DNA of 64,000 bases from JAIEPX01 sp963725255 (GTDB lineage Bacteria; Pseudomonadota; Gammaproteobacteria; JAIEPX01). The stretch covers positions 372,001 to 436,000 of the forward strand of contig CAVRXV010000005.1 of NCBI GenBank assembly GCA_963725255.1. Reading direction: 5' to 3'. Shown here in pieces: positions 42,861-52,893 of the stretch. The notes under the pieces are model-generated. The model did not search any database. It had not been told where the DNA came from and worked only from the letters and a program-made list of their open reading frames with translations. Position numbers and translations under genes: made by a program. The stretch's first letter is position 1, and each line of letters starts with the position of its first letter.

Positions 42861-45168
42861 ACTTCTTTTTTCTCTTCCGGCGGCTCAATAGTTTCAGCAA
42901 AAGTACATTCTTTTTGCGGACACACGCGCTCCGTGCCTCGACGTTTCGTCGTTTTAATTGAAGTGATCGGCCAATTGCACACTGGACAGGGTTTGTTTAC
43001 AGGTTCATTCCATATTGCGTATTTGCAATCAGGATAACGACTGCAGGAGTAAAATATTTTTCCATATCGAGAACGTCGTTCAAGAATCATACCTTCTTTA
43101 CATTCAGGACAAGTCACATCCGTTTCTTTGGGTTTGATCAGCGGTTCAATATGTTTACATTCTGGATATTTACTACAGCCGATAAACTTTCCATAGCGCC
43201 CTTGCTTAATAATTAGTTTTTCATTGCAATCAGGGCAGGTGCGTCCTTCCACTTCTTCAGTAGGAGCTTCTTCTTTGTCACCATCCACGTTGCGGGTGTA
43301 ATCACATTCTGGATATCCCGTGCAACCAATAAAACGGCCTCGACGTCCTAATCGAATGGACAAAGGTTTGCCGCATTCGGGGCATTTTTCATCGAGTTTT
43401 TCTTGAGTGACATCTTGTCGTGTGACAGTGCTTCAATTTCTTTAACTAATTTAATAAATGGTCTCCAAAATTCTTCTAACATGGGCACCCATGCTTTTTC
43501 ACCACGCGCAATTTGCATCTAATTGATCTTCCATGTTCGCAGTAAAATCATAATCGACATAGTGAGTGAAATATTGCGTTAAAAAACGAGTGACGACACG
43601 GCCGACATCGGTGGGTTTAAATCGTTTGCTGTCTAGAGTCACATATTCACGATGTTTTAACGTGTAAATAATGCTGGCGTAAGTTGAAGGTCGACCAATA
43701 CCAAATTCTTCTAATGCTTTTACTAAACTTGCTTCCGTAAAACGCGGGGGTGGTTCAGTAAAATGTTGAATGCCTCGAATTTCGTTGAGCGAAAGTTCAT
43801 CGCCCACTTCAACAGGAGGTAATATTTTTCCATCCGCCATCATCTGTTTTTTTATCATCATGACCTTCTTGATAAACGCTGATGAATCCAGGATTAGCAA
43901 TCGTTGATCCGTTAGCGCGAAAACGATTTCCTTTACCACAACTTAAATCCACAGCGACCGTATCAATGGTCGCTGAAATCATTTGACAAGCAACAGTACG
44001 TTTCCAGATTAAATCATACAGTTTGTATTGTTCTAGTTTTAAGTTTATCTTTAATGTTTTCTGGTATGATGCTTGCAGAAGTTGGGCGGATGGCTTCATG
44101 CGCTTCTTGTGCATTTTTTGAACTTTAGTTTTATAAAAACGAGGTTCTTCAGGTAAATGTTCTTTGCCATATCGTTCTTTAATGAATTCACGAATTTCTG
44201 TAATAGCTTCATTGTGCTAAATGTACGGAGTCTGTACGCATATAAGTGATTAACCCCACTGCGCCATCGCCAATATCAATGCCTTCATATAATTGTTGTG
44301 CGGTTCGCATGGTGCGGCTGGTGGTAAATCCTAATTTTCGCGCCGCTTCTTGTTGCAAAGTGGAAGTAATAAAAGGGGCGGCCGGATTACGTTTGCGTTG
44401 TTTTTTCTCAACGTTAGTTAACAATTAATTTACCATTGGCCGCTTTGATTAAGGCTTTTTCAACTTTCTGCGCTTGTTTTTCGTTGGTAATGGAAAATTG
44501 TTCAATTTTTTCTCCTTTATATTCGACTAAGATGGCATTAATGATGTGATCATCTTTGGTGGTCAGCATCTGCTTCCACTGTCCAATATTCTTGTGATAT
44601 GAAACTTTTCAATTTCTTTTTCGCGTTCCACAATCAATCGTAATGCAGGACTTTGCACGCGGCCGGCTGATAATCCAGGGCGTACTTTTTTCCATAACAA
44701 GGGCGATAAATTAAAACCAACTAAATAATCTAAAGCGCGGCGTGCTTGTTGTGCATTCACTAAATCCATCGAAATATCACGAGGATTTTTTATCGCTTCT
44801 TTAATTGCAGATTTAGTAATTTCATTAAACACGATGCGGAACGTCGGTTTATCACTTAAGATTTTTTTCTCATCCATTAATTCATATACATGCCAAGAAA
44901 TGGCTTCGCCTTCTCGATCAGGGTCAGTCGCTAGATATAATGCGTCTGCTTTTTTTAATGCTTTGGCGATTAATGCAACATGTTTAGCATTTTTTTCAAT
45001 CACTTCATATTTCATTGCAAAATGATGTTCTGGATCGACGGCGCCTTCTTTGGGACTAAGATCGCGCACATGGCCATAGGACGCCATCACTTCAAAGTCT
45101 TTACCTAAATATTTTTTTATAGTTTTAGCTTTGGCGGGTGATTCCACGATGATAAGATTTGTTGGCAT
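42857..45168 (-). pseudogene. topA: DNA topoisomerase I, broken by many frameshifts
   Basis: The sequence encodes the whole TopA in order: TOPRIM (IVESPAKAKTIKKYLG, ATDPDREGEAISWHVYE), PGLSAGRVQSPALR, the active-site Tyr in ITYMRTDSVHLA, GIGRPSTYASII, and three C-terminal zinc ribbons (residues read from 43363 down). But it is split over at least five frames: 45168-44563, then an unlisted stretch to about 44430, 44424-44209, 44114-43809, 43939-43499, 43363-42857. I count seven or eight single-base changes (about 44590, 44573, 44410, 44218, 44112, 44020, 43855, 43490, 43415), mostly one extra base, with residues between them well conserved and no nonsense substitutions. Either assembly errors or very recent decay of a normally essential gene. 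Confidence 0.85.
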
Positions 45169-45169
45169 T

Positions 45170-45655
45170 TCAGTGTAACCTCTCTGTCACTTCAGTTTTC
45201 ATTAATTGCTCTAATGTTGCTAATGCAGTTTCATTTTCAGGGTCATCAATGAGAACCATTAATACAATCCATTTCACGCGATGCTCATCAATTTCGTTTG
45301 GTTCTATAGCCAGTAATCGATTAATAACAATTTCACGAGAATAAGAATCTAGAATTCCAATTTGTTCGAATTTTAGAATTAATCCACACACGTCTGGGTT
45401 AAAATGTTTGAGCTCTTCTTGACTGAAAACTCGAAATCCACTTGATAAAGTCAATTTGTCTTCGCTCTGTGCTTCGGCGCTGTGAATAGCTGCTATATTG
45501 TCTAGCCATTCGAAAGCCGTGTCGATAACCTCTGGCGTGAAGCCAGCTTCAGAAAGCTCGTGAAACAAAGCTTCCTCAGAAGCCTGATCAGGGTGATCAC
45601 GACCGATGTGATTTTCAAATATGTACATCAATACTTCAAATAACTCTTCTTTCAT
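45170..45655 (-). CDS. smg: Smg family (DUF494) protein
   Basis: 161 residues. Begins MKEELFEVLMYIFENHIGRD as in other Smg proteins; small, acidic and helical. Function unknown, but conserved in position between dprA and topA across gammaproteobacteria, exactly as here. Its start overlaps the dprA stop by four bases and its stop is directly before the topA start. Confidence 0.92.
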   Translation of the reverse strand: MKEELFEVLMYIFENHIGRDHPDQASEEALFHELSEAGFTPEVIDTAFEWLDNIAAIHSAEAQSEDKLTLSSGFRVFSQEELKHFNPDVCGLILKFEQIGILDSYSREIVINRLLAIEPNEIDEHRVKWIVLMVLIDDPENETALATLEQLMKTEVTERLH

Positions 45656-46767
45656 ACTCTACTATACCCGCCTGGTGTTGAATAAATGAGCCCTTTTAGC
45701 TCTAAGATCATCAAGGCTGAAGTTACGCGTTCGACACAAAAACCCGTACGGTTGACCAGTGCATCCACTGATGTTGCCTCAAAACCGACACACTCTAACA
45801 GCTTCCGGTTCTCTTCATCAAGCTGATTCTGTGAATTATTATAGGATCTTTTTGTAGATTTACTAGTAAATAGGGGTTGGAAGTGGGCTATTTCTTCCAA
45901 GATGTCGGTCGCAGTTTCCACTAATTTAGCGCCATTGCGCAGTAAAATATGGCAGCCGTGGGCCGTCGGAGAATGGATTGACCCAGGAATAGCAAAGACC
46001 TCTCGGCCTTGTTCGGAAGCGAAGCGAGCTGTAATCAATGAGCCACTGCGGGAGGCGGCTTCGACGACAAGGGTTCCGAGGCTCAAACCGCTGACAATAC
46101 GGTTGCGTTGGGGAAAATAGCCTGCAATGGGTGGGGTATGCAGGGGAAATTCGCTGACTAGAGCCCCCCTTTGGGCTATCTCGGTGGCAAGTTTTCGGTT
46201 CGATGAAGGATAAGGTACATCGATACCCGTTCCAAACACCGCAATGGTTCGACCCTTAGCTGCTAAAGCGCCTCGATGGCTTGCTGCGTCGATGCCTAGG
46301 GCCATGCCGCTGGTGATAGTAAGTCCTGCTTCTGCCAAAGCTTGGGCAAAAGCATAAGCCGTTTCCCGACCGGCGGGTGTTGGGTTACGGCTTCCAACCA
46401 GCGCGATCTGGGGTTGGAGTAAGGATTCAGGGATGCCTCTAATAAAGAGTGTTGGTGGTGGATCAGCGATTTCACGTAACTGAAGTGGATAGAGAGGATC
46501 TATAAAAGGAATAATGTGATGACTAGGGTCGTTTTCGCTCCACTGGAGATGCTCGTCGACTTTTCGCCAGTCAGGCGATTCCAAACTGTGTCTAGTTGAT
46601 TCGCTGAGTCGCAGGCTCGATTTTGTGAGTTTATCCGACTGCAGCACATTTTTGGGCGAACCGAACTCTCGAATTAATTCATGAAATCGATGGGCAGTAA
46701 GATTCGTCGCCAGTGATAAGGCGAGCCAGTAACGCAGATCTTCTTGCTGATTTGAGTTTGAGTTCAT
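45652..46767 (-). CDS. dprA: DNA-processing protein DprA
   Basis: 371 residues. Binds incoming single-stranded DNA and loads RecA during natural transformation. The Rossmann-like core is clear: ALVGSRNPTPAGRETAYAF near residue 127, TSGMALGIDAASHRGAL, PYPSSNRKL, PQRNRIVSGLS and VVEAASRSGSLITARFA. A small C-terminal winged helix (TSVDALVNRTGFCVERVTSA) completes the usual plan. Intact, which contrasts with topA at the end of the same operon. Confidence 0.96.
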   Translation of the reverse strand: MNSNSNQQEDLRYWLALSLATNLTAHRFHELIREFGSPKNVLQSDKLTKSSLRLSESTRHSLESPDWRKVDEHLQWSENDPSHHIIPFIDPLYPLQLREIADPPPTLFIRGIPESLLQPQIALVGSRNPTPAGRETAYAFAQALAEAGLTITSGMALGIDAASHRGALAAKGRTIAVFGTGIDVPYPSSNRKLATEIAQRGALVSEFPLHTPPIAGYFPQRNRIVSGLSLGTLVVEAASRSGSLITARFASEQGREVFAIPGSIHSPTAHGCHILLRNGAKLVETATDILEEIAHFQPLFTSKSTKRSYNNSQNQLDEENRKLLECVGFEATSVDALVNRTGFCVERVTSALMILELKGLIYSTPGGYSRV

Positions 46768-46888
46768 GGGTAGTGATGTTAAAAGCGATTTTCACAAGTT
46801 TCTACTCGTGTTTTTAATACCCTGCATTACGTTATGCAATTTCGAGATTTTGGCGTCGGAACTATTATTTGTGTAATTGTTAATTTAC

Positions 46889-48703
46889 TTACTTGACAGT
46901 ATAGTCACAAAAATTTGGTTCGACGGAATTTGATTTTTGCTCGCATTCATTTAGTTTTTCACTCAGGCGCGTGAGAAAGCTCTTGTCTTGTGGATGTGAT
47001 ATCTTCAAAATTGTTATAGCCATTGTAAATGATTCTATGGCTGAGGGATATTCTTCCAGCCGCATTTGGCAATTTCCCATTTTTTCTATTGTTGCAATCA
47101 GGAGGATATTGTCCTGTGTGACATGATGAGCCAAAAAGACGAATTCTTCAGAATAGAGCCTAAGTGCGGCTTGATAATTTTTAGCTGAGAACTCTTTTTG
47201 TGCCAGCTCATTAAATGTCATGCATTTCTGGGTGATAATCTCAGATGATAAAGATAGATTTAACTCAACTTTTGCAACGTAGAACTGCGTTAAAAATCCC
47301 TTAATGCAGCCTATGATTTTGCATTGAATAGTCCCATCGCCATCGCCGAAAAGCGTAATAACCTCAAGTAATTTCTCAATTGAATAATTAGAATCAGAGA
47401 AAACCGCCCTAAGGTTGTTAATGAGTTCCCGATCTTTTTTGGCTAAAGCGATTGTCGTATCTTCTAAAAATGAATTCAATATTTCTAGTGAATTTGACCT
47501 GAATACTTTTTTATAATCGAAATTTGAAGTATAGAGGCATATAAATTGCGAAACATTGAATACGATTGTTGATATCGATGCTTTCAATTGCACGTTAGAT
47601 TGTTTATTTAGTAAAGTTTGTATAAAGTTAGTGGTTTTTTTGGCAGTAGCCATAAAGGGGTCAGTAGATTGGCAGGATTTTAAAAAAGATTGGCTGTCCT
47701 GAGAAAAATGCGCGGGTATCAATTCATTTTCATTTATCTTTATCCAACATCTCCCATCGAATATTACTCGCGTTATTTTAGGGGATGTATCATTGCTTAA
47801 ATATAATACTTGTTCAATTTGTCTGCAAGCATGCATGCGAAAATCATAGGGGTGTCTTAATAGATTGAGTGGTCTGACTTGTGATTCATTAATTTCTATA
47901 TCTTGACCAAATTGACATTTTACAACGGCTATTTCATCGTGAACTTGTTTCTCAAAAACATGAATTTTTTTGAATAATTCGGATTTTGGATTTGCGTTTG
48001 AAAGATTAAGTAAATCACAGACAGGTTTTTTTAAAAATTCTCCAATCTCTTTATAAATGATAGTCACCTTGCATAGGCCATCAATCTCAGCAGTCCAAGT
48101 GCATTCATTGAGTATGTGTTCCAGATGGCTATTTTCAGAATCATGCAGATGATCTAAATGGGTCATAGAAATACGCGATTCTGATTGAATCACTATAATG
48201 TTGCAGCTGCCAAAATTATCAGAATATAATCCTAAGTATTGCATATTGTTCACTCGGGACATGAGTCTACCTGTTCTTCCCTGTGGAACATTTATCCAAT
48301 ATTGATCGCATTCAACATGAAGTGGGGTGCCGGCCCTTAACGCTTCTGTGTCTATAATCCGTTGCTCAACTTTTTGCAGTGGGAGTGAGCAATCGGTTTT
48401 AAGTTTAATTAATAAAGTTGCATGAAGGTACTTTAAAGCCTGTTCATGTTGTTTGAGATTCTTGTAGCAATTGCCGATAGCAAAATAGCAAATGGCCAGA
48501 TCGGAGTGGGCAATTATTTTCCCAATAGGTGAATCAGTGACTACAGGTATCGTTGGTAGTGATTTAGAGTAATAGCCGCTGAACTTGTCGGCAACCACAA
48601 GGTATTTTTCTAGCGAGGCCTCAAATTTTCTAGAGTCATATTCTTTTTTTGCTTCAGAGCTAAGTTCAATTATCTTGTTTCGTTCATCATCTTGAGTTTT
48701 CAT
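46889..48703 (-). CDS. Unknown protein with TPR ends
   Basis: 604 residues. TPR-like helices are readable at both ends (KYLVVADKFSGYYSKS...CYFAIGNCYKNLKQHEQALK near 30-85; AAIRLYSEEFVFLAHHVTQ-like and KMGNCQMRLEEYPSAIESFT near 530-575). The centre is an unknown mixed region. No signal peptide or membrane segment. Stands alone between dprA and the second MFS pump. Together with the TPR genes at 42 and 23906 it shows a preference for this scaffold. Confidence 0.65.
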   Translation of the reverse strand: MKTQDDERNKIIELSSEAKKEYDSRKFEASLEKYLVVADKFSGYYSKSLPTIPVVTDSPIGKIIAHSDLAICYFAIGNCYKNLKQHEQALKYLHATLLIKLKTDCSLPLQKVEQRIIDTEALRAGTPLHVECDQYWINVPQGRTGRLMSRVNNMQYLGLYSDNFGSCNIIVIQSESRISMTHLDHLHDSENSHLEHILNECTWTAEIDGLCKVTIIYKEIGEFLKKPVCDLLNLSNANPKSELFKKIHVFEKQVHDEIAVVKCQFGQDIEINESQVRPLNLLRHPYDFRMHACRQIEQVLYLSNDTSPKITRVIFDGRCWIKINENELIPAHFSQDSQSFLKSCQSTDPFMATAKKTTNFIQTLLNKQSNVQLKASISTIVFNVSQFICLYTSNFDYKKVFRSNSLEILNSFLEDTTIALAKKDRELINNLRAVFSDSNYSIEKLLEVITLFGDGDGTIQCKIIGCIKGFLTQFYVAKVELNLSLSSEIITQKCMTFNELAQKEFSAKNYQAALRLYSEEFVFLAHHVTQDNILLIATIEKMGNCQMRLEEYPSAIESFTMAITILKISHPQDKSFLTRLSEKLNECEQKSNSVEPNFCDYTVK

Positions 48704-48876
48704 CTGAATCTCGTGTTACAATTTTTCGATATATTACATCTTTTTTTCAATGTAAGGCAATCCTAATTGAAGATCAAAATCCGTGGGTGGATGTTAACTT
48801 AACTTGGATATTGCATAAATCCTCTGCAGATACTACGCTTTTGAGTTTGCAACAGACTATGTGTGCAAAATTCAGA

Positions 48877-50154
48877 CTAGATTTCATTAGATTCAGTAGT
48901 GTTCTGTTTTTCTAGCTTACGATGCTCGTGCACATGATTTTTTCTATCCCAGAAAAATAGGATAATTGCGCTGAGCATTGCGGCTGCGCCTGCAGTAACA
49001 AATGGCACTGTTGCGCCAAACAATCCTAATGTTCCAGCTGCCGCAGAACTAATTCCAAACGCGGCTGCAGTAACACTACTTGTAATTCCCATGATCCAAC
49101 CTTGTTCTTGTGCAGACACTGCATTTGAACAAATGGTAATCATGATGGAATAAGCTAATGCACTTGGAATTGTCACAATCGCAGTTAACATCCATAAACT
49201 TGTTTCGTTCGTTGCTGTAATAAATGATAAAGCAATACTCATCACAATCATCATCACTGCAACGATGGGTTCAAGTCGCATAAATTTAACGAATATGCGA
49301 ATGATCACAGTTAGCGCAAACGCGAATACAAGTCCTAAATAAGACATATAATGCGCGATTTTAATATTGTTGTAGTGATACATTTCAACTAAATAAATTG
49401 GAATGTACAGAAAATACAGAGCCCATGCGACTTCAGTGAAAAATAACACCAAAGACAGCACACGAATTTTTTTATTCGTGAAAGCTTCTGTGAAAACAAC
49501 AATACCGCGCGCTAAGCTCAATTTAACATTAGATTTTGGTTGAGTTGTTTCGCGCAATGTGTAAAGTAATAATGCTGCATTAAAGATGGCTAATAGACTG
49601 GCTGCAAAAAAAGGTGTGCTGAATGTAAACCAAGAGACCAGGTTTTTATCAGCAAAATAACCACCGACTATAGGTCCGAAAATAAAGCCTATACAATTTG
49701 CGACAATAATTAAACTCATATTGTGTACTTTATCGTGTTCAGTACTAACATCGGCAATAACGGCTTGAGCAATAGGTTGGCTTCCGGCAAAGAATCCAGC
49801 GAAAATTCGCCCTATCATTAAAATCCAAACGTTTTTTAAATCCACGCCTAATGCAGAAATTGCAAAGCCTAGGGCGGTACCACCTAAAGCTAATAAGAGC
49901 ACTTTTTTGCGACCCATACGATCCGATAAATCACCTAAAAATGGCGCGCCGATGAACATTAATGCTGACCAAGATATTAGTGTGGCGCCATACCAAAATT
50001 GTCGTGCTGCAACAGAAGCTCCAGCAGGTAGAATGCTATCGGTTGTGCCCATAAATAAGGGGCCCAAGATTGGGAAAATGATGCCCATGCCCATAGTATC
50101 GATGACGAGAACGAGGAATAATGGCGCTAATTTCAGATATTTATTGTCTTTCAT
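48877..50154 (-). CDS. MFS drug-efflux-type transporter (copy 2)
   Basis: 425 residues, twelve helices, loop motif GDLSDRMGRKKV. Paralogue of the pump at 37360-38598 and in the opposite orientation; the two bracket the spm, topA and dprA genes. The C-terminal tail is charged and longer (KNHVHEHRKLEKQNTTESNE). Probably a proton-coupled exporter of unknown substrate. Confidence 0.88.
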   Translation of the reverse strand: MKDNKYLKLAPLFLVLVIDTMGMGIIFPILGPLFMGTTDSILPAGASVAARQFWYGATLISWSALMFIGAPFLGDLSDRMGRKKVLLLALGGTALGFAISALGVDLKNVWILMIGRIFAGFFAGSQPIAQAVIADVSTEHDKVHNMSLIIVANCIGFIFGPIVGGYFADKNLVSWFTFSTPFFAASLLAIFNAALLLYTLRETTQPKSNVKLSLARGIVVFTEAFTNKKIRVLSLVLFFTEVAWALYFLYIPIYLVEMYHYNNIKIAHYMSYLGLVFAFALTVIIRIFVKFMRLEPIVAVMMIVMSIALSFITATNETSLWMLTAIVTIPSALAYSIMITICSNAVSAQEQGWIMGITSSVTAAAFGISSAAAGTLGLFGATVPFVTAGAAAMLSAIILFFWDRKNHVHEHRKLEKQNTTESNEI

Positions 50155-50424
50155 GATAGAAAACTCGGCTTAAAAAATTGATAATACTTTCAAGTAGTGC
50201 AAAGACTTTGCGCAAAACTGGTAGAAAAACAGTGGCGTGAAAAAAAGAAAAGTTCCTTGCAGAAATTGATCAATCAGCGTGGGTTAAAGATATTACGCTG
50301 ACAAGTAAAAATATTAACAAAAGAAAATGCAAAAAACAACTCTTTTTTTTCATTTTTTATTGGTGACATTATTTATGGCGGTGAGTTTACACTGAAAAAA
50401 ACAAGTTATATTGTTTCATTCAAG

Positions 50425-50479
50425 GATGGGGTCAGGTCTAACATTGAAACCAAGTTGCAATGTTAGACCTGACCCCATC
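50425..50479. repeat. Family A palindromic repeat, copy 4 (GTCAGGTCTAAC subtype)
   Basis: GATGGGGTCAGGTCTAACAT (with TG) and its exact complement, 22-base arms around an 11-base loop. Same subtype as copy 6 at 60467. It lies in the 558-base gap between the MFS gene and def, which otherwise holds only family B copies. Confidence 0.9.
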
Positions 50480-50522
50480 GATGCCATCGACCCTAGGGTA
50501 AAAGATCCGTCTCATAATAAAC

Positions 50523-50585
50523 TAACCTGGATTTCCAGCATTTTCATTCGTCTTCCTATGATTATTCATGCAATATTGAGGTTAA
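50523..50585. repeat. Family B repeat, copy 2
   Basis: TAACCTGGATTTCCAGC at the left and ATTCATGCAATATTGAGGTT at the right, partial inverted ends. 63 bases. Second family B copy in the def upstream gap follows at 50657. Confidence 0.65.
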
Positions 50586-50656
50586 GATCCTTGCCTTAAC
50601 AAGCATCTATCCTGTATCATTTCAAGGTTTGGATTTGCAATAAAGCAGAGCTGAAG

Positions 50657-50690
50657 AGCGATTGATTTAGCAATATCCTGGGTTAATTAC
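50657..50690 (+). repeat. Family B repeat, copy 3 (right half)
   Basis: GATTTAGCAATATCCTGGGT and TAATTAC; a diverged right half 23 bases before the def start. Confidence 0.5.
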
Positions 50691-50712
50691 TACCAACAAA
50701 GATGCAGTGATT

Positions 50713-51234
50713 ATGGCAATTATACGAATTTTACAATATCCAGATCCGCGGCTGAAAGCAAAGGCTGAGAAAGTAGAAGTCTTTGATGACGCGTTGCAGA
50801 AAATCATCGATGATATGTTCGAAACGCATTACAACACGGAAAATTGTGCAGCATTGGCGGCCACGCAGCTGGATTTTGAAAACCCAAAAGCGATCAGTGT
50901 AATCGATTTTTCACGCGAAAAAGATCAGCCTTTATGTTTGGTGAATCCTGAAGTTGTTTGGCGGTCGGAAGAGCTATATGATGAAGCAGAAGGCTGTATG
51001 TCAGTGCCTGGAGGCATTTACGAGACGGTGGGTAGGGCTAACAGAGTCAAAGTAAAAGCACAAGATCGCTATGGCAAACCGATAGAAATGGAAGTCGAAG
51101 GTTATTGGGCCAAGTGCTTACAGCATGAGATCGATCACCTTAACGGAAAAATTTTTATAGATCATTTGTCACGGTTAAAACGTCACCGCGTAGATAAAAA
51201 GCTTGAAAAATGGCGCCGATGGGCTAAGTCTTAA
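50713..51234 (+). CDS. def: Peptide deformylase
   Basis: 173 residues from ATG 50713 (an in-frame GTG at 50707 is the alternative). Removes the formyl group from nascent N-terminal Met with Fe2+/Zn2+. Metal ligands C95 (EGCMSVPG), H138 and H142 (QHEIDHLNG) are all present; motif 1 reads CAALAATQ rather than the usual GxGLAAPQ, so it is a divergent member. Paired with fmt as usual, but its partner is frameshifted. Confidence 0.93.
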   Translation: MAIIRILQYPDPRLKAKAEKVEVFDDALQKIIDDMFETHYNTENCAALAATQLDFENPKAISVIDFSREKDQPLCLVNPEVVWRSEELYDEAEGCMSVPGGIYETVGRANRVKVKAQDRYGKPIEMEVEGYWAKCLQHEIDHLNGKIFIDHLSRLKRHRVDKKLEKWRRWAKS

Positions 51235-51260
51235 CGTGAATTTTTTAGGTGCTATTTTTT

Positions 51261-51299
51261 CGTCGTAGATTATTGATGCAATATTTCAGATTGAGGTTG
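51261..51299 (+). repeat. Family B repeat, copy 4 (right half)
   Basis: CGTCGTAGATTATTGATGCA followed by ATATTTCAGATTGAGGTT, ending 7 bases before fmt; it resembles copy 5 (TTTCGCAGTAGATTG...). Confidence 0.55.
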
Positions 51300-51306
51300 T
51301 TTATCT

Positions 51307-52252
51307 ATGCCCTATAAGATTGTTTTTGCCGGAACCCCCGAATTCGCATTGCCGACTTTGCGTGCTCTAATTGATTCAGAGCACAGCGTGTGTGCTGTTT
51401 ATACACAGCCTGATCGTCCAGCAGGGCGTGGGCGCCATTTGTCCATGAGTCCGGTGAAAGAATTAGCATTATCAGAGAATATTCCTGTTTTTCAACCGAC
51501 GACGTTGCGTGATTCTCTGGTGCAAGAGGAACTGAAAAAATGGCAAGCAGACCTGATGGTGGTCGTTGCTTACGGGCAAATTTTACCTCAGGTAGTTTTA
51601 AATACGCCAAAATATGGCTGTATAAATGTGCACGCTTCACTTCTTCCTCGATGGCGAGGCGCGGCACCAATTCAACGCGCCATGATGGCAGGTGACGCTG
51701 AGACGGGTGTGACCATTATGCAAATGGATGTAGGGTTAGATACGGGGGCCATGCTCATGCGAGAAAGTTGTCCTATTTTAGCAGAGGATACTGGGCAAAT
51801 TTTGCACGATCGACTAGCAGAATTAGGCGCAACAGCATTAATCAAAACATTAAATTCAATGGAAAAAGGTGATATTCAATCTAGTATTCAAGATGAATCA
51901 CAAGTTACTTACGCGCAAAAAACTCAATAAGCTCGATGGAAAAATTGATTGGGCTCAAACGACATCACAAATAGAACGACAAATTCGGGCGTTTAATCCA
52001 TGGCCAATCGCTTATACTGAATGTGGAAAACATCATGTGCGAATTTGGCAAGCAGAAATAGTGTCTGAAAAAAATACAAATACGCCAGGAAAAATTCTTG
52101 CGATTTCTCCCGAAGGGATTGATGTGGCAACAGGAGATGGAATTTTGCGTTTAAAAATAATTCAAGAAGCGGGCGGAAAACCAATTGCTGTATCAGCATT
52201 TGTGAATGCACCGCGTGAATGGATAATATCTGGAAATATCCTTGGTGAGTGA
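51307..52252 (+). pseudogene. fmt: Methionyl-tRNA formyltransferase, one frameshift at an A6 run
   Basis: Frame 1 covers residues 1-207 with the formyl-folate site (HASLLPRWRGAAPIQRAMMAG) and catalytic Asn/His/Asp region intact. It ends at 51930 with ...VTYAQKTQ. The frame from about 51918 continues KLNKLDGKIDWAQTTSQIER and the whole C-terminal tRNA-binding domain to 52252. The join is a run of six A's (GCGC-AAAAAA-CTC); five A's would give one uninterrupted gene. Fmt formylates initiator tRNA and is paired with def. Options: sequencing error, recent mutation, or rescue by polymerase slippage on the A-run. Confidence 0.88.
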
Positions 52253-52302
52253 ATTTTTTCCATTTATTGACAGTGGATATTAATTGATGTTTGGAGTGAG
52301 TC

Positions 52303-52833
52303 ATGTTAATTGTTTTAGATAGAGATGGTGTCATTAATTTCGAATCCGATGAATATATAAAATCTCCCGATGAATGGATTCCAATTCCAGGAAGTTTGTC
52401 TGCGATCGCTTCGCTGAAAAAAGCAGGGCATACTGTAGTCGTTGCAACAAATCAATCAGGAATCGGGCGAGGATATTACACCCATGAAATTCTTGCGGAC
52501 ATTCACAAAAAATTTCGTGATCTCTTGAAAGAATTTGATTGTGATGTGGATGCCATCCTATATTGTCCTCATCGTCCAGATGAAAATTGTGAATGTAGAA
52601 AACCAAAGCCAGGATTATTTCATCAAATCAAAAATCATTTTAATGTTGACTGGTCAAAGGCGATAGCGGTGGGTGATGCATTGCGTGATATTCAAGCAGC
52701 TAATTCAGTAGGATGTTCGTCGGTTTTAGTACGAACAGGCCGAGGAAAAATGACCATAGATAAAGGAGCAGGGCTTGACGGCATAGAAATTGTGGATGAT
52801 TTAGAGCAGTTTGCCCATAAGATAATCGATTAA
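52303..52833 (+). CDS. gmhB: D,D-heptose 1,7-bisphosphate phosphatase
   Basis: 176 residues, ribosome site GGAGTGA. HAD phosphatase that removes the C7 phosphate in ADP-heptose synthesis for LPS inner core. D6 and D8 in VLDRDGV are the nucleophile and acid/base; the zinc loop C88-P-H90...C96-E-C98 is the GmhB hallmark; VGDALRDIQAA is HAD motif IV. Confidence 0.92.
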   Translation: MLIVLDRDGVINFESDEYIKSPDEWIPIPGSLSAIASLKKAGHTVVVATNQSGIGRGYYTHEILADIHKKFRDLLKEFDCDVDAILYCPHRPDENCECRKPKPGLFHQIKNHFNVDWSKAIAVGDALRDIQAANSVGCSSVLVRTGRGKMTIDKGAGLDGIEIVDDLEQFAHKIID

Positions 52834-52893
52834 GTTGATTTGCAGGATTTCAATACGCGTCCTATAATTTAAACATTGTTTAAAGGATTCGAT

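Noticed and set aside
43499..44424. Separate small genes inside topA
   Set aside because: Each fragment is a consecutive piece of TopA in order; parts read out of frame (for example MHKKRMKPSAQ) are frameshifted versions of normal TopA sequence.
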